64,000 nucleotides of DNA from Ichthyophis bannanicus (GCA_033557465.1 CM066032.1:53666955-53730954), one strand, 5' to 3'; counted from the first letter of the stretch, positions 18,608 through 29,869 are shown. Made by a program: numbers and translations. The notes: generated by a model not told the origin, from the letters alone.

Positions 18608-20612
18608 TAGGCTGTCCATTGAGAGGTTTTAAGGGATGCTGCAATAGCACTCAAATGGACTCTTACTGAATTCGTTTTAAGGCCTGCATAGGATAAATGC
18701 AGCAAATACTCTAGTAAAGAATTCAGAGGTATTGCAAGAGGGTTAAGACCCTTCTCTGCACACCAAATGGTAAACCTTTTCCATTTAAAAGCATAGGAAC
18801 GTCTAGTGGAATGCTTTCTGGAAGCATGAAGGATATCCTTCACTTGCTGAGAAAGATGCAAATCTTGAAGGTCTAGGCCTTCAGCAACCAGGCTCTGAGG
18901 TGGAGACTGGAGATTTGGGTGCCACAACGTTCCCTCCTCCTGGGACAGGAGGTCTGGAGCAGATCCCAAGTCCAGGGAGGGAGCCTGAGAGAGATGCAGA
19001 AGTAGAGGGTACCACACTTGGCGTGGCCAATGTGGTGCTATGAGGATCATAGATCCCTTGTCTCTCTGAAGTTTGAACAGTGTCTTGGGAATTAGGGGAA
19101 TGGGTGGAAAAGCATAGAGGAAGTCTTGCCCCCAATGGAGGAGGAAGGCATCCCTGGCCTGAACTCCCTGACACGGAATTCTGGAACAGAACCGGGGAGG
19201 TTTGGCATTCCACAGACTTGCAAACAAGTCTATGTCTGGGGTTCCCCAAATTCGAAAGATCCTGGCTATCTGGTCCCCATGAAGGGACCATTCGTGTGGA
19301 AGCAGAACTCGACTGAGTCTTGTCTGCCCAAGAGTTTTGAACCCCTGGAAGATACACTGCCATGAGATGGATTTGATGCTCTCTGGCGAAGGCCCACAAT
19401 CTCAGAGCTTCGTCGCAAAGCGACAGAGAGCCAGTCCCCTCCTGCTTGTTCACGTAGAACATGGCTACTTGGTTGTCCGTGTGGATGAGGACTGTCTTGT
19501 AGCTGAGCAGGGTGTGGAAGACTGAGAGCCAGAAAGATTGCTCTGAGCTCTAAAAGGTTGATATGTAGAGATGTCTCCTGTGGAGACCAGATGCCTTGGG
19601 TGGAGAGATCTTGTAGATGAGCTCCCCAACCCCCTTGGAGAGGCATCTGTTGTAAGGGCTGCTTGGGGTAACACCTGTTGAAAGGGGGATCCCAGCAACA
19701 GATTTTGAGTGGACTTCCACCACTGGAGAGAGCAAAAGAGGCGACTGGAGGTTGCTATTTTGTCTGACAGGCAGCCTGATGCCTGGGTCCATTGGGTGGA
19801 CAGAGTCCATTGAGCTGCTCTCATGTGAAGGCGAGCATAAGGAACCACATGCACAGTGGATGCCATGTGACCTAACAGTTGTAACATCTCTCGAGCAGTT
19901 AAATGGGATTTTAACTGAATCTGTGAGGCTAACTGCACCAAGCATAGGCAACGGGCCTGGGGAAGATAGGCCCTTGCAGTTGTGGTATCCAGCAAGGCCC
20001 CTATGAACTCTAGAGATTGAGTACGGGTGAGATGGGATTTTGGAATGTTTATTACAAGTCCCAGATACTGAAGAACACACCTTGTGCAGGCCAGGGAAGT
20101 CTGGGCCTCTGACTGGGATGGAGCTCGGATGAGCCAGTCGCCCAGATATGGGAATACGAATATCCCTAGAGTGCGTAGAAATGCAGCTACTACTGCCATG
20201 CATTTTGTGAACACTCTTGGTGCAGAGGCCAGACCGAAAGGAAGCACTTTGTATTGGTAGTGCTTTCCTCGGTAAAGGAATCGAAGGAACCTTCTGTGTG
20301 TTGATGGATGAGGACATGGGTGTACGCATCCTTGAGGTCTAGAGAACAAAGCCAATCCTGACTCTGAAGGTATGGAAGGAGAGCACCGGGAGAAATCTTG
20401 AACTTCTCCTTGTATAGAAACTTGTTCAATTCTCTGAGATCTAGTATGGGTCTGTAACCCCCTGTTTTCTTTGGGATAAGAAAGTAGGGGGAGTAGAACC
20501 CTGAGCCCTGCTGAAGGGGTACTTCTTCTATTGCCCCTTGGGCAAGAAGGGTAGTAATCTCCTGACCCAGAAGGTCGAGGAGAGATGTTGGAGAATTGAA
20601 CTGTCTCACCAT
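18608..20612 (-). pseudogene. YR N-terminus and RT/RNase H of unit D
   Basis: RT part (20612 to 19465): FNSPTSLLDLLGQEITTLL, RPILDLRELNKFLYKEKFK, SLDLKDAYTH, LPFGLASAPRVFTK, then YLGDWLI, in which the first catalytic aspartate of motif C is replaced by glycine (GGC at about 20141). RNase H blocks (LTTDAS, LLELRAIFLAL, KQEGTGSLSLCDEA) are spread over two or three frames. The YR N-terminal core-binding region (STRRSYAFKWKRFTIWCAEKG, LLHLSYAGLKTNSVRVHLSA) lies at 18620-18870 and is cut at 18608 by unit E. The copy is dead from frameshifts and the active-site change. Confidence 0.87.
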
Positions 20613-20657
20613 GGCTGAGGAGGCTGAGGCTGTTGGGCTGTAGCAGTCCTAGCAGCC

Positions 20658-21590
20658 TTAGGCTTGGCCTGTTTTGGTTGTTGCTGTCTCTTTGTAGCAA
20701 AACGACCTGCAGAAGATGCCTGCTGACCCATAGGCAGAATAATATCTCCCTTTTTTGGGAAAAAAACCTTTTGAACAACCTTTTCTTAAAAGGAGCAGAG
20801 GTAGACTAAGTCTATCTAAAGCAGAATTTTCAGCATCCATTTGGGTGGCCTTTGCTTGCCAATCTTTGCCAAAATGGTTTTCACCTGTACAAGGAAGGTT
20901 TCCTAGTCCATCCTGAACCCAGGGTTCCAAATCAGAAGCTTGTAACCAAGCAACTCTGCGTGCAACTATGGCAATAGCCAAGGCTCTGCTGGCACACTCA
21001 AAAGAGTCAAAGGCTGCACGGTTGGAAAATTTGGAAACAGCCTGGGCCTGTTTAAGCCAGGTGAGAAACTCTTCCCTTTTATCTTCTGAAATAAAAGGAG
21101 ATAAAGTTTGCAGATGATCTGTAACTTCTTTTAGAAACATCCCCATATAGAGACTATAGGAGTTGATTCTGGCAACAAGCATGTTGGCCTGGAAAATTCT
21201 CCTGCCAAAGGCATCTAAGGTTCTGCATTCTCTTCCTGGAGGATTAGAAGAGTGCCTTTTTGTACTCTATCTTCTTCATAGCAGACTCCACCACAATGGA
21301 GTGGTGAGGAAGCTGAGTCTTATGAAAGCCAGGACAAGGAGGAACACGATACATGGTGTCCAACCTACGAGAATGAGGGGAGATGGTGAGAGGGGTCTCC
21401 CATATGCCCAACATGTGATCATAAAGAATCTCATGAACTGGTAAAGTGGCTGCCTCTTTAGGAGCCTTAGGATATTGTAAAATATCTATTTTTTTTGGCT
21501 CTAGGCTCTGCTTCAGGGGCCACTGAAATGGAAAGGCCCCTGGCCACTTCCCTAATGAAGTCTTGAAAAGACAAGTCTTCTGGAACTGGA
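20658..21590 (-). pseudogene. Gag of unit D, N-terminal half deleted
   Basis: Encodes the C-terminal Gag block: PHHSIVVESAM, ARINSYSLYMGMFLKEVTDHL, ARRVAWLQASDLEPWVQDGLGNLPCTGENHFG. The zinc motif and disordered middle are missing. The breakpoint at about 21585 joins gag to the 5' terminal repeat, with CTGGAG shared by both breakpoint regions in unit I (42240 and 43318). The gag stop and RT start region is also damaged (about 20640). Confidence 0.82.
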
Positions 21591-21747
21591 GAGGCGCGGT
21601 TAGGAAAGGCGGGAAGGCAGCGCGCAGGCGCTGTGGGATGCTCCCAAAAGCTTTCCTTTTGGACGCTGGGGAGCGTTCCCGCGCAGGCTCCGTCGGTACC
21701 GACGATACCCATGCGTGAAGACTCATTCCTGCTTGTTCCTGGAGATA
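21590..21747 (-). repeat. 5' terminal repeat of unit D
   Basis: Inverted copy of 12530-12650 (GCGCGCAGGCGCTGTGGGATGC and GTCGGTACCGACGATACCC in matching positions). It ends TTCCTGGAGATA at 21747. It lies in the middle of gamma gag, which resumes at 21748; this is what shows that D was inserted in C. Confidence 0.9.
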
Positions 21748-22985
21748 CATAATGACTTCCTTTGGATTGCAGGGGATCTGCAGAGGTTCTGGATCCCCTG
21801 GTGTAGGATATTGACCAGGTATAGAAATGGCAAGTAACTTTGCCATATCAAGCAGGAATGCTTGAAAAGAAATCTCCCCAGAGGAGAGTCCTTTAGAAAG
21901 AGGAGTAAGAACTAGATCTGTTGAAGAACTAGCTCTAGCACCCACCGGTTCATTCAGATTCTCTGGAATAGAAGATCTGAAGGGGTGGAGCATTGGATTG
22001 TCCTTGAAGGATAGTTGTCGGTACCACTGGAAGCCGGTACCACAACCCATCAGTAGCAAATCGTCCATGCTAGGGATCGATTCCAAACTCGGTATGGAAG
22101 GAAGCGAGCTGGTTGAAACGAGCATGGGAGTTACCGACACTGATGCTGATGTCGATACCGGTACCGTCGTTGATACAGATACCTGAAGATCAGTCTGTGA
22201 TAGCTCTATCGGTACCGAAGTAACTGAACGTGGCAGACCTTGATCGGTAGAATGTCTTCGGTACCATTTGAAGTCGGTACCCAGTCATCCAGACTAGAGA
22301 GAGATTCTAGACTCGGCATCGAAGGAAGCGAGTCTATCGATGCATATCTGGAGGGTACCGACGTCAATACCAGTAGCGGTACCGGGATCAATACCGATAC
22401 TGGAAGATCTGTCAGCAGCGGCTCAGTCGGCCCCGAAGGAACCGAGAGCGCTAGACTGCGATCTTTGGTGAGGAATGTTTCATCCAACACCATTGTTGAT
22501 GCCGGGGTATCGTACCACCCCAAGCGGATGCCGCCACCGAGCATGGCTCAGGTATGTTCGTAGAGGTAAGAACCCCAGAAACAACCTGAAACCTCATAAA
22601 TGGCTTGGAGGCCGAAGACTCCCACCAGGGTTTTAATGCCAAGGTGTTCGAGGGCAAAACCGGAGGCATCTCTATGCTGAGCATGAGATCTACCACTCGA
22701 GGCCTGGCTAGTCTTAACAGACTGTTTTTGGGTTACCTGATCCTGTGAAGAAGAAACGTTGCCTGGTACAGTGAAGTTTAATGGGGACCACGTATCGAGA
22801 CATGCTCGATGCTGAAGACTTCTTCTGGATATACCGCTGTAGAAGGAACACTCCAGCGGATGGTGGTCAGGACCCAAACAGGGTAGACACCAATTATGAG
22901 TGTCTCCAATTAATTTGGTACCACCACAGTAAACATTTCTTAGGGTTAGTGGCTGGTATTTCCATGGAGTGTGAGTAGGCCTAGC
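21748..22985 (-). pseudogene. Gag of unit C, N-terminal half
   Basis: Encodes the gamma Gag N-terminus in several frames. Pieces include a GPDHHPLECSFYSG remnant of the zinc motif (22877), SSLPSIPSLESIPSMDD (matches unit B SIPSLESIPGMDD) and SFQAFLLDMAKLLAISIPGQ at 21850. DNA of the middle is again rich in CGGTACCG palindromes (22020-22440). The frame 22140-21244 crosses the insertion junction and fuses C gag, the D terminal repeat and D gag, so it is not a real gene. Confidence 0.8.
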
Positions 22986-23149
22986 AGGCCAAAAAAACCG
23001 TCAGGCACTAACAAGGAAAAAATATTCCTCAGAAAGGAAATTTTGTGAGAAGAAAGAAGAAACACCGGTGGTACCGGTGGTGTCGGGGAAGGCAGACGCA
23101 ACCACAACAAAAAAATAAAGAATTTTCTGAGGTGACAGGAGTACATCCT

Positions 23150-23332
23150 GCCGGCTCCGCGGAAAAATGAAAACTGAGGAGAGGCAGTTGGGAAAGGCAG
23201 GAAGGCAGCACGCAGGCATGGTGGGATGCTCCCAAAAGCGTTCTGATTGGACCCTGGGGAGCGTTCCCGCACAGACTCCGTCGGTACCGACATACCCATA
23301 TGTGGACTCATTCCTGCTTGTTCCTGGAGATA
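23150..23332 (-). repeat. 5' terminal repeat of unit C
   Basis: Has CCTGCCGGCTCCGCGG, the GTCGGTACCGAC palindrome near 23280 and the CATATGTG outer motif, ending TTCCTGGAGATA at 23332. Nearly identical in layout to the end of unit B (8815-9020). Confidence 0.85.
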
Positions 23333-23905
23333 AACTTATGCTGCTGCTGGCAGCTCTTGAGGACCTTGTAATACATCTTTTTGCATAAACCACTTGCTGT
23401 GAACTTGTGGTCTGGCCCAAGACAGCGAAGGCAGCAGTCGTGTGTGTCAGTCAAAGAATCTTGGCACACCGATCACACTTTTTAAAACCACTGGTAGCCA
23501 TGGGAGAAAAAAGTACCCCAGTGAGGCAGAAGTCCCGCCGAGCTGCCAGTTGGAAAGAAAAAGGCTTGAAGACTTCTAGGAGGAAAAAACTACAAAGACC
23601 TGAACTCTATGTTGAAACAGCAAGGAAGAGTGGTGGGAAGACTACTGATGCAGTACCAGAGGAGAGTATGAAACTCAGGCTGAAAAATCAATTTTTTCCG
23701 GGGATAAGCCAGACAGACGTCTGAAGGGCTCTGCGGAAAAAAGGAGACTGAGCAAGATGGCACTCTTGGGCGGGAAGGGGACTACGCATGCATGGTAGAG
23801 TCTCCCAAAGACTTTCTTTGAAAGCTGGGGAGGTGCTTCCATGAAAGCTCCATTGGTACCAACGTCACCCATATGTGAGGACTGACTTCCAGCTTGTTCC
23901 GAGAA
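23333..23905 (-). mobile_element. DIRS unit F (delta), 5' end with gag start only
   Basis: Positions 23340-23500 encode a Gag N-terminus whose DNA matches unit K at 63640-63800 (CTGCTGCTGGCAG, GACAGCGAAGGCAGCAGTCGTG, GATCACACTT). A 5' UTR follows, then a 5' terminal repeat (23745-23905) with CAAGATGGCACTCTTGGGCGGGAAG and CCATATGTGAGGACTGACTTCC. The rest of F should lie left of units B/C and A, outside the window, because C inserted into its gag. Confidence 0.78.
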
Positions 23906-24440
23906 TGATTAGTATTAATGCCCTGCTTAACAGTGGATACCCCAGTGTTCTTCCTGGTCAAGTCAAAAACCAGAAGTTTTGTCATAAACAGTTTAGATTG
24001 TCCTAGTCGTTTGCTCCTCTTTTGCTGCCACAATCAGCCTGAGGCCAGTGCTGATGCACGCAGTTGATTTTTTTCCTCTCATAGCATTTTTTTTTTCTGC
24101 ACTGAAAAGCCACAGTTTCAAACCTTTTACTATGCCTATCACTGCCTGAAAAGGAGCATACTAAAGCAGGCTAAATCACTATGTATCTCTGTATTTATGT
24201 AGCCTAGAAGTATTTCTCCTGCTCCATGTGAGACCCCAATGGTTCTGCAGGAATGAGTTTTTTGTGGAGGAGGGAGGGTGGGTCAAGGAATGGAGATTTT
24301 TTGCAGAAGAGTATTACTTTGCCCTTTTTTGTGATGGAATCCGCAAGCTCCTGGTCTTCAAGCCCGGAACGCCACCGTGTCACTTAACTCAAATGAAAGG
24401 GCGGGTCTCCAGGACTGGACAGAAGTTTCTCAAGGATCAT
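23906..24440. other. No gene seen
   Basis: AT-rich sequence with short T runs (24080-24110). I see no coding sequence, terminal repeat or splice-flanked exon here. Confidence 0.5.
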
Positions 24441-25289
24441 CAATTAGCAGGTAAGGTCTAATTTGACCTTCCTTATTGTCCCCTCCAGTCCAGTCCCGGT
24501 ATCCGTGGGATGTACCTTAGCAGTATTACCCTTGGGAGGGACCCACGAGCCCAGCCTGAAGCACCACCGATCTGAAACAGGCATCTCCCATTGCCTGCAC
24601 CTTAAGACAGCAATGCTTAATGAAGAGTGCAACCTCTAACCCATCGCTGTCCTACAGATGTCCAATGGTGGTACCAGTCTGTATTCCGCCCATGCTGCCG
24701 CTCGAGCTCTGGTCAAATAGGCCCTCAACTGAGCGCTGCGAGTCTGCTTCAGTAGGTAGGCAGAAGCTGTGGCTTCCCTTATTCACCTAGAAATGGATGC
24801 CTTGGCTGCTAACTCCCCCTACCATGGCCTCCGAAACAGAAGAAAATGGTGATCAGACCTCCGGAAGGGGCAAGTCCTCCTGAGGTAGGTACCACATGAC
24901 ACGGTGAGTATCCAACCTATGCAGCCGAGTGTCCCCCTGTGATTCTCCTGCCCCTACAAAAATGGGCAATGACACCAACCTTCATCTGATGCTCAGTGTA
25001 ATATTTTATACTGCAAAAAGCAATGAAATTATATTCAAATTTTAGTTTTAATTTCCCCTTTTTATTTTTATTTTTTTTAGCTTTCTTGCTGGCTGGAGAG
25101 AATGTATGCTTTTTTTTTTTTTTGTTAAAGTACTCTAGTCCTGCCTCTTTATAATAGCCCCAAAGGAGGGCAATTTTAAAACGGGCACCTAGTTTTAGTC
25201 ACCTAGAACATGCCTATCTTGAGCCTACTTTATAAAGAAAAGCAGGCACCTACTTTATAAAATAGGGGCATGAATGTCTGAAAGAATAC

Positions 25290-25740
25290 ATTTTACTTAC
25301 CTGATAATTTACTTTCCTTGAATCCTGTTAGGTCAGTGCAGATGAGTGGGTTGTGCTCCTTTGCCAGCAGGTAAAAGCAGACTTGAGCAATTTTCAGTGA
25401 TGTCATTACTTTGTATATCCTCTGGTGCTGCACAGAGAAGCCAGTATGAAACTTCAAGGAGTAAGGCAAGGCAAACTCAGAAACTCAAAAAACTAACTAC
25501 AAACAGCTTTCTTACAAATATTGTAAGCAAATATTTGGCTCTTACCGCAATAAAAAAAGTTGCCTAATCAGTTCTGTGGTCTGACACCAAACTTTCATAG
25601 CAGTCAGACCCCCAAACCTGCAGAAAGGTCTTCAGGCTGGGGCTGGACTGGTCTTACAGGATTCAAGGCATGTAAATTACTAGGTATGTAAAGTGTATTC
25701 TTCCTTATCCTGCTAGACCAGTCCAACGAGTGGAAGATAC
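25290..25740. repeat. Inverted-repeat terminus/ICR of a divergent DIRS family
   Basis: TTTACTTTCCTTGAATCCTG near 25308 is matched in reverse by CAGGATTCAAGGCATGTAAA near 25659. Just inside it lies TCCTTATCCTGCTAGACCAG (25693), the ICR-like block. The layout parallels the 3' terminal repeat plus ICR of the other units, but the sequence is unrelated, so this family has different recombinase sites. Confidence 0.6.
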
Positions 25741-26406
25741 CCATGCAGTCGAGATCAACAGTAGGAGGATGACAACGCTCAGGACAGACTACTATGCCAA
25801 AAGCACCATCTCTACCAGCCCCCATGAACAACCTCTAGAGTTTCACAAAGGCATTCAATGAGGACCAGGTGACACCAGAGCAGACTCCACACTCAGGAAG
25901 CCTGCTCCCAGTGGAATGAGCACTAACCTACTTTGGCACATGCTTACTAGCCAGAATGTACACCGACCCAATAGCCCCATTACCTCAGTAGTCCCTTACG
26001 TCAGCAGATAAGAGGATTTGTGATTTGTACCAGTTTTCCTCAGATTGCCCATTAGTATGTTTTGAGGACAAGCTTTTCTCCCTTCAGGGCAGCTTGGGGG
26101 GTACTCCTGTGAACCCTTGATGCTTTCAGCATCTCACCCCCGAGAGCGCCGACATCAATAAATCTGGGCCTCTGCACGATGCTAGACCTCCTTACTGTTT
26201 GATGCAAGGAAGACATGGGTCAAATCTTTCTTCATCCTCGGGGGGAACAATATTGATTACAGATGTTCAGGAGAACTAAAGGTGCTTGGGCTCAGAGTGG
26301 GCTTCAGAAATTCAAGGCAGACACTGCCAGTGTCTGATACTGCCTCCAAAGTCATTGAGGCTTATTACTGATGCTGATGAATCGGAGTTAGAAGCCTCAA
26401 AAATCC

Positions 26407-26589
26407 CTACATGCTGCTTCCCCAGCCCTTAAGCCCCCATGTTGTCATCTGGAGGCACCATCTGTGGGTGTCCATAATGGATATGGTCTGAGAATCTGGT
26501 ACACTTTTTAAACTGGCAAGTTTATGGGAGTTGTCAAATGGAAAAACAGCTGCAGAGAAATAAAACAGCTCTATTTTGGCAAAAATCAC
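26407..26589 (-). pseudogene. Gag N-terminus remnant
   Basis: ASLKSVPDSQTISIMDTHRWCLQ keeps the spacing of the Gag zinc-motif region (xDTHxWCLxCLG in other units), but the second cysteine is lost and the frame soon degrades. Its 5' UTR appears to have been invaded by unit G at 26632. Confidence 0.6.
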
Positions 26590-26631
26590 TCAGCCGGAAC
26601 ACAAAATGCATAAGGGGGCTGAGGCACTGCA

Positions 26632-27003
26632 GAAAAAGAATTACTCACCTGTAACAGGTGATCTCTGGGAACAGCAGAAATAAGTCTTCACATATGGGTG
26701 ACATCAGCACTGACTGAGCCCAGCACGGGAACACTCGCCAGCATCCAATAGGAATGCTTTTGGGAGCATTCCTCCATGCATGCATGGCTGCCTATCCACC
26801 TTCCCTTCAGGTCTCCTCAGTCAGGTAAATAGCAGAGAAAAAGGAAACAATAAAAAACCTAGAAAATAAAATATGGACAGACAACTTGAGGGGAGGTGGG
26901 TGGGTTGTGAAGATTGATTACTGCTGTTCCCAGAGATCACCTGTTACAGGTGAGCAACTACACTATTCTCCAGGAATAAGCAGGAAGTCAATCACATATG
27001 GGA
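26632..27003 (-). repeat. 3' terminal repeat and ICR of unit G
   Basis: TTACTCACCTGTAACAGGTG at 26641-26660 is followed by an inverted copy of the 5' end. At about 26905-27003 comes the ICR: ATTGATTACTGCTGTTCCC joined to TTCTCCAGGAATAAGCAGG. Confidence 0.85.
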
Positions 27004-27059
27004 CTCCCTAGCACATGACCGCCCTATGAGGGGAAAGGATTCCAGTGCCACAGAGGCTG

Positions 27060-28270
27060 CAGCAGGGATCCAACAGACTCAGCTCATTCAGAGCACGTCT
27101 CAGAAGGTGGTCGGATGGGCGGTGGGTAAGTTGTCTAAATTTGAAACTGGTTACGCTTGACTGAATTGAGCATCACTTCTGGAGTCCTTGTCCAGGCAGT
27201 AGTGAGATGCAGAAGTATGCTGTGAAGACCATGTGGCTGCTTGGCAGATGTCTGAAATTGACAGATCGGAGGTTGACTATGGTAGCAGCCATGGAATGGA
27301 CATTATGTGCTGTGACATGGTTTTGTAGACAGACCCACTTGCGAGTAAGCAAAGGATATGCAGTCTACAATCCAGTTAGAGAGTTCTCTTGGAGACTGGT
27401 AACTCCAGATGACTCTGGTCAAAGGAGACAAACAGCTGAGAAAATTGATGATCCTTTGTGTGGTCGATATTGAAGGCAATTGCTTTTTTACAATCAAGAG
27501 AATGTAGGTTCGCCTCAGCAAGGGAGCCGAGAGGTCTGGGAAAGAAAGTTGGTAGTGAAATGGACTGGTTCAAGTGAAAAGGAGTAACAACTTTCGGTAA
27601 GAACTTAGGATGTGTCCATAGGACAACCTAGTCTTGGTAAAACTTAGTATATGGAGTATAGTCCACCAAATCCTGAGGTTCTCTCTCTTCGAGTTAACAT
27701 CAAGGCCACTAGAAAAAAGTACTTTCCATGTTAAGAATTTTAAAGTAGTTGACACTAAAAGCTCAAAAAGAGGTCACAGTTGTATCAAGACATTTAGAGC
27801 CCAAACCATGGCCGGGGGGGGGGAGAAGGGGTGGTGAATCTCAAGACCAATGGGTGCATGGACACCTGGCAGTTATCTAGAGTATAGTGAGATGCCGATA
27901 TGGCAGATAAACTTGTACAGAGTTATTTTTAAGACCTGATGACACGTGGAGGATATTGTAGAAGTTTCAGAACTGGACTTGTAAAGAGATCTAGGGCCCT
28001 TTGTAGCACCAGAGCAAGAACCTTCACTTGAAGGCATACCACCACCTGATGGAATCTTTTCTGGAAGATAGAACTTGTGGCACATCTTCCTGAAGTCCTA
28101 GATGTGAGAGCAGCCACCAGGCTGTCAGTTGGAGGGACTGGAGGATGGGGTGTAAGGGTTCTCCCTTTTCTTGAGTCAGGAGATCGGGAGAACACCCCAG
28201 GTGGCATGGAGGATATTGAGCTAGCTGAAGGAGAAGAGGAAACCATGGCTGTCTTGGCCAGTGAGGTACA
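27060..28270 (-). pseudogene. Tyrosine recombinase of unit G, broken
   Basis: Recognisable blocks in several frames: FDQSHLELPVSKRTL and SPRELSNWIVDCISFAY (27380-27450), TLKFLTWKVLF at the arginine-box region (27700), NSTISSTCHQVL-type N-terminal core (27930), and the C-terminal HxxR region near 27310. Stop codons and frameshifts occur throughout. Homologous to the YR of unit I. Confidence 0.75.
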
Positions 28271-28830
28271 ATGAGAATCATTTAGCCCTGGTCATTCCAG
28301 AGCTTGAAAAGCACGTGTACAATGATAGGAAAGGGGGCAAGGCATAAAGGTGGCCTTGTCCCCAATGTATGAGAAAAGCATCAGAGCTCTCCCTGCAAGG
28401 AGATGGAATTCTGGAGCAATAATGAGGCAATTGAATATTGTCTGGAGAAGCAAAGAGATCGAGTAGTGGGAACCCCCAGAGGTAGAATAATTGTTGCACT
28501 ACTACTGGGTTTAACTTCCACTCGTGTGGGAGGAGAAAGCAACTCAGTCTGTTAGTTTGTTCTCCTTCCCTGGCAGATATACTGCATGTAGATGAATTTT
28601 GTCAACTACTGCCCAGATCCATATGGCTAACAACTTTCTGCATAATGGGCAAGAGCCTGATCCTCCTTGTTTATATAAAAGATGGCCACCTGATTGACTG
28701 TATAAGGACTGCCTTGCCCAGCAGGTGGTGAGAGAACACCTGAATGGCATTGAATATGACTCCGAGTTTCAGTAGATTGATATGTAGGCAGGTCGCTGGA
28801 CAAGACCATAGGCCCTGGATTGTCAGACCA
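28130..28830 (-). pseudogene. RNase H part of unit G
   Basis: Contains LLDLFASPDNIQLPHYCSRIP (28430), DAFLIHWGQGHLYALPPF (28350), LHAVYLPGKENKLTD (28550) and NQVAIFYINKEDQALAHY (28690), which match RNase H/connection blocks of other units. RT motifs A to C are absent. Upstream (28830-29270) only weak pol and gag similarity is left. Confidence 0.75.
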
Positions 28831-29439
28831 TTAGGGTGAGGCCCCCAACCATGCTCTGATGCATTTGTTGTCAGTGTGGTAGAGACTTTTGAAAAGATAA
28901 CCTTATATTGAGGTTCTCTGGTATGGTCGATCAGAGAGAAATGGTGATGAGATCGGAGAGATGGTGCTCAAGAGCTCCTCTATGTTGATGCACCACCAGT
29001 GCCAGATGCAGCCTTGGAAGACAGAGACCGGTGCAGTATATGCCGAAGGCAATGGCTGGGACTTCTGAGCGCCAAAGAGCGATTTGCACTGCTTCTCACG
29101 ACCCTCGAGTCCTCTGTCATCTGCAAACACAAATTACAAGAGGGCTGATTGAGTCCCAGGCATCAACTATGGGTATTTGTGGCAGATATGGTCCTTGTGC
29201 ATCAGGATCACTTCTTTAACACGCTGGCCAGTTTTTCGGACATGTCATCTGAGAAAATAGTCACGGCAAGGTCAAATACTCAATTTCAGAGAGTAAAGGC
29301 CCAAATGGAGCACTAGCAATGGGGTGGGGTAAGGAGTTGCAGCAAGGAAGTAAAAACTAAAAGGAGGAGAGAACCGCAACAGTAGGAGACTGGGCAAAAA
29401 ATAGCATTTAGGGAAAAGAAAAACAAATATGTACAAAGT

Positions 29440-29600
29440 TTTCCCAAAGTTAAATTCCCAGTTGAATTCTCCTGTTATATGTAAACTCATCACAGTTTGT
29501 TGCTTGCAATGAGTATTTCTGTTTAATGTAAACCGCGCTGATGAAAAAGAGTGCGGTATAAAAGAACACTAAATAAATAAATAATAAATAAAATTTACCA
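29440..29600 (+). repeat. L2-type LINE 3' end inside unit G
   Basis: Ends TAAACCGCGCTGATGAAAAAG, AGTGCGGTATAAAAG and (AAATAAAT)n. The same tail occurs at 35500-35565, and similar tails occur at 51240 and 55660. The 5' boundary is uncertain. Confidence 0.65.
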
Positions 29601-29604
29601 AGCA

Positions 29605-29804
29605 GAGATTTGGAACTTGTCCACGGGGCTCCACAGAAAACAAAAGACTGATTTCAAGATGGCCAGTAGCGACAAGACAAAGCCCCCCCCCCCCCCCCCA
29701 AAAAAAAAGCTCTTAATAGAAGCTGGGGGACTGTTCCTACACAGGGGCTCCATCGGCGATGTCACCTATACGTGAGGATTCATTCCTGCTTATTCATGGA
29801 GAAA
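29605..29804 (-). repeat. 5' terminal repeat of unit G
   Basis: Contains CACGGGGCTCCACAGAAAAC, CAAGATGGCCAG, a C17/A9 homopolymer (29682-29709), and the outer motif ATACGTGAGGATTCATTCCTGC, ending GGAGAAA. Confidence 0.8.
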
Positions 29805-29869
29805 GGTTTTTGTCTAGTATGTAAAATGTCACCTTCCATATTGCCCTGCTGGACCAGTCCAGACAAGTG

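Larger units (their letters stand above)
12474..21747 (-). mobile_element. DIRS retrotransposon, unit D (beta), inserted in C and itself split by E
   Basis: Own sequence is 12474-12830 plus 18608-21747. It has a 3' terminal repeat and partial ICR on the left, and YR N-terminus, RNase H/RT, gag fragment and a 5' terminal repeat on the right. About 0.92 kb of YR is missing at the point where unit E sits, judged against unit I (38155 to 39072). Gag lacks its N-terminal half: the coding sequence breaks at about 21590 directly into the 5' terminal repeat. The two ends are GAAA (12474-12477) and GATA (21744-21747). Confidence 0.85.
9021..23332 (-). mobile_element. Gag-only DIRS derivative, unit C (gamma), interrupted by unit D
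   Basis: Own sequence is 9021-12473 plus 21748-23332, about 5.0 kb. The two halves of gag abut when D is removed: the left side ends ...GATGCAAAGGA and the right side begins ACATAATGACTTCC, collinear with the intact stretch in unit B at about 7490-7530. The 5' terminal repeat ends in GATA at 23329-23332. No RT or YR is present. Right of it, gag of delta unit F resumes, so C itself sits inside F. Confidence 0.82.
24440..26631 (-). mobile_element. Decayed DIRS fragments of another family
   Basis: Positions 24450-24530 and 25690-25740 carry the motif CTAGACCAGTCCAACGAGTGG or its relatives (CCTCCAGTCCAGTCCCGG), which also occurs at 29840. It occupies the ICR/YR end position of this family. Positions 24725-24960 resemble DIRS gag DNA (GAGTATCCAACCTATGCAGCCGAG). 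Positions 25750-26000 are consistent with a YR C-terminus. Heavily mutated; I cannot assign unit borders with confidence. Confidence 0.55.
26632..29804 (-). mobile_element. DIRS unit G, internally deleted
   Basis: A complete 3' terminal repeat and ICR on the left and a 5' terminal repeat ending GAGAAA at 29804 on the right, but only 3.2 kb long. YR and RNase H remain, while RT and gag are mostly gone. An L2-type LINE tail (29440-29600) lies within it. More diverged than the alpha and beta units. Confidence 0.8.
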
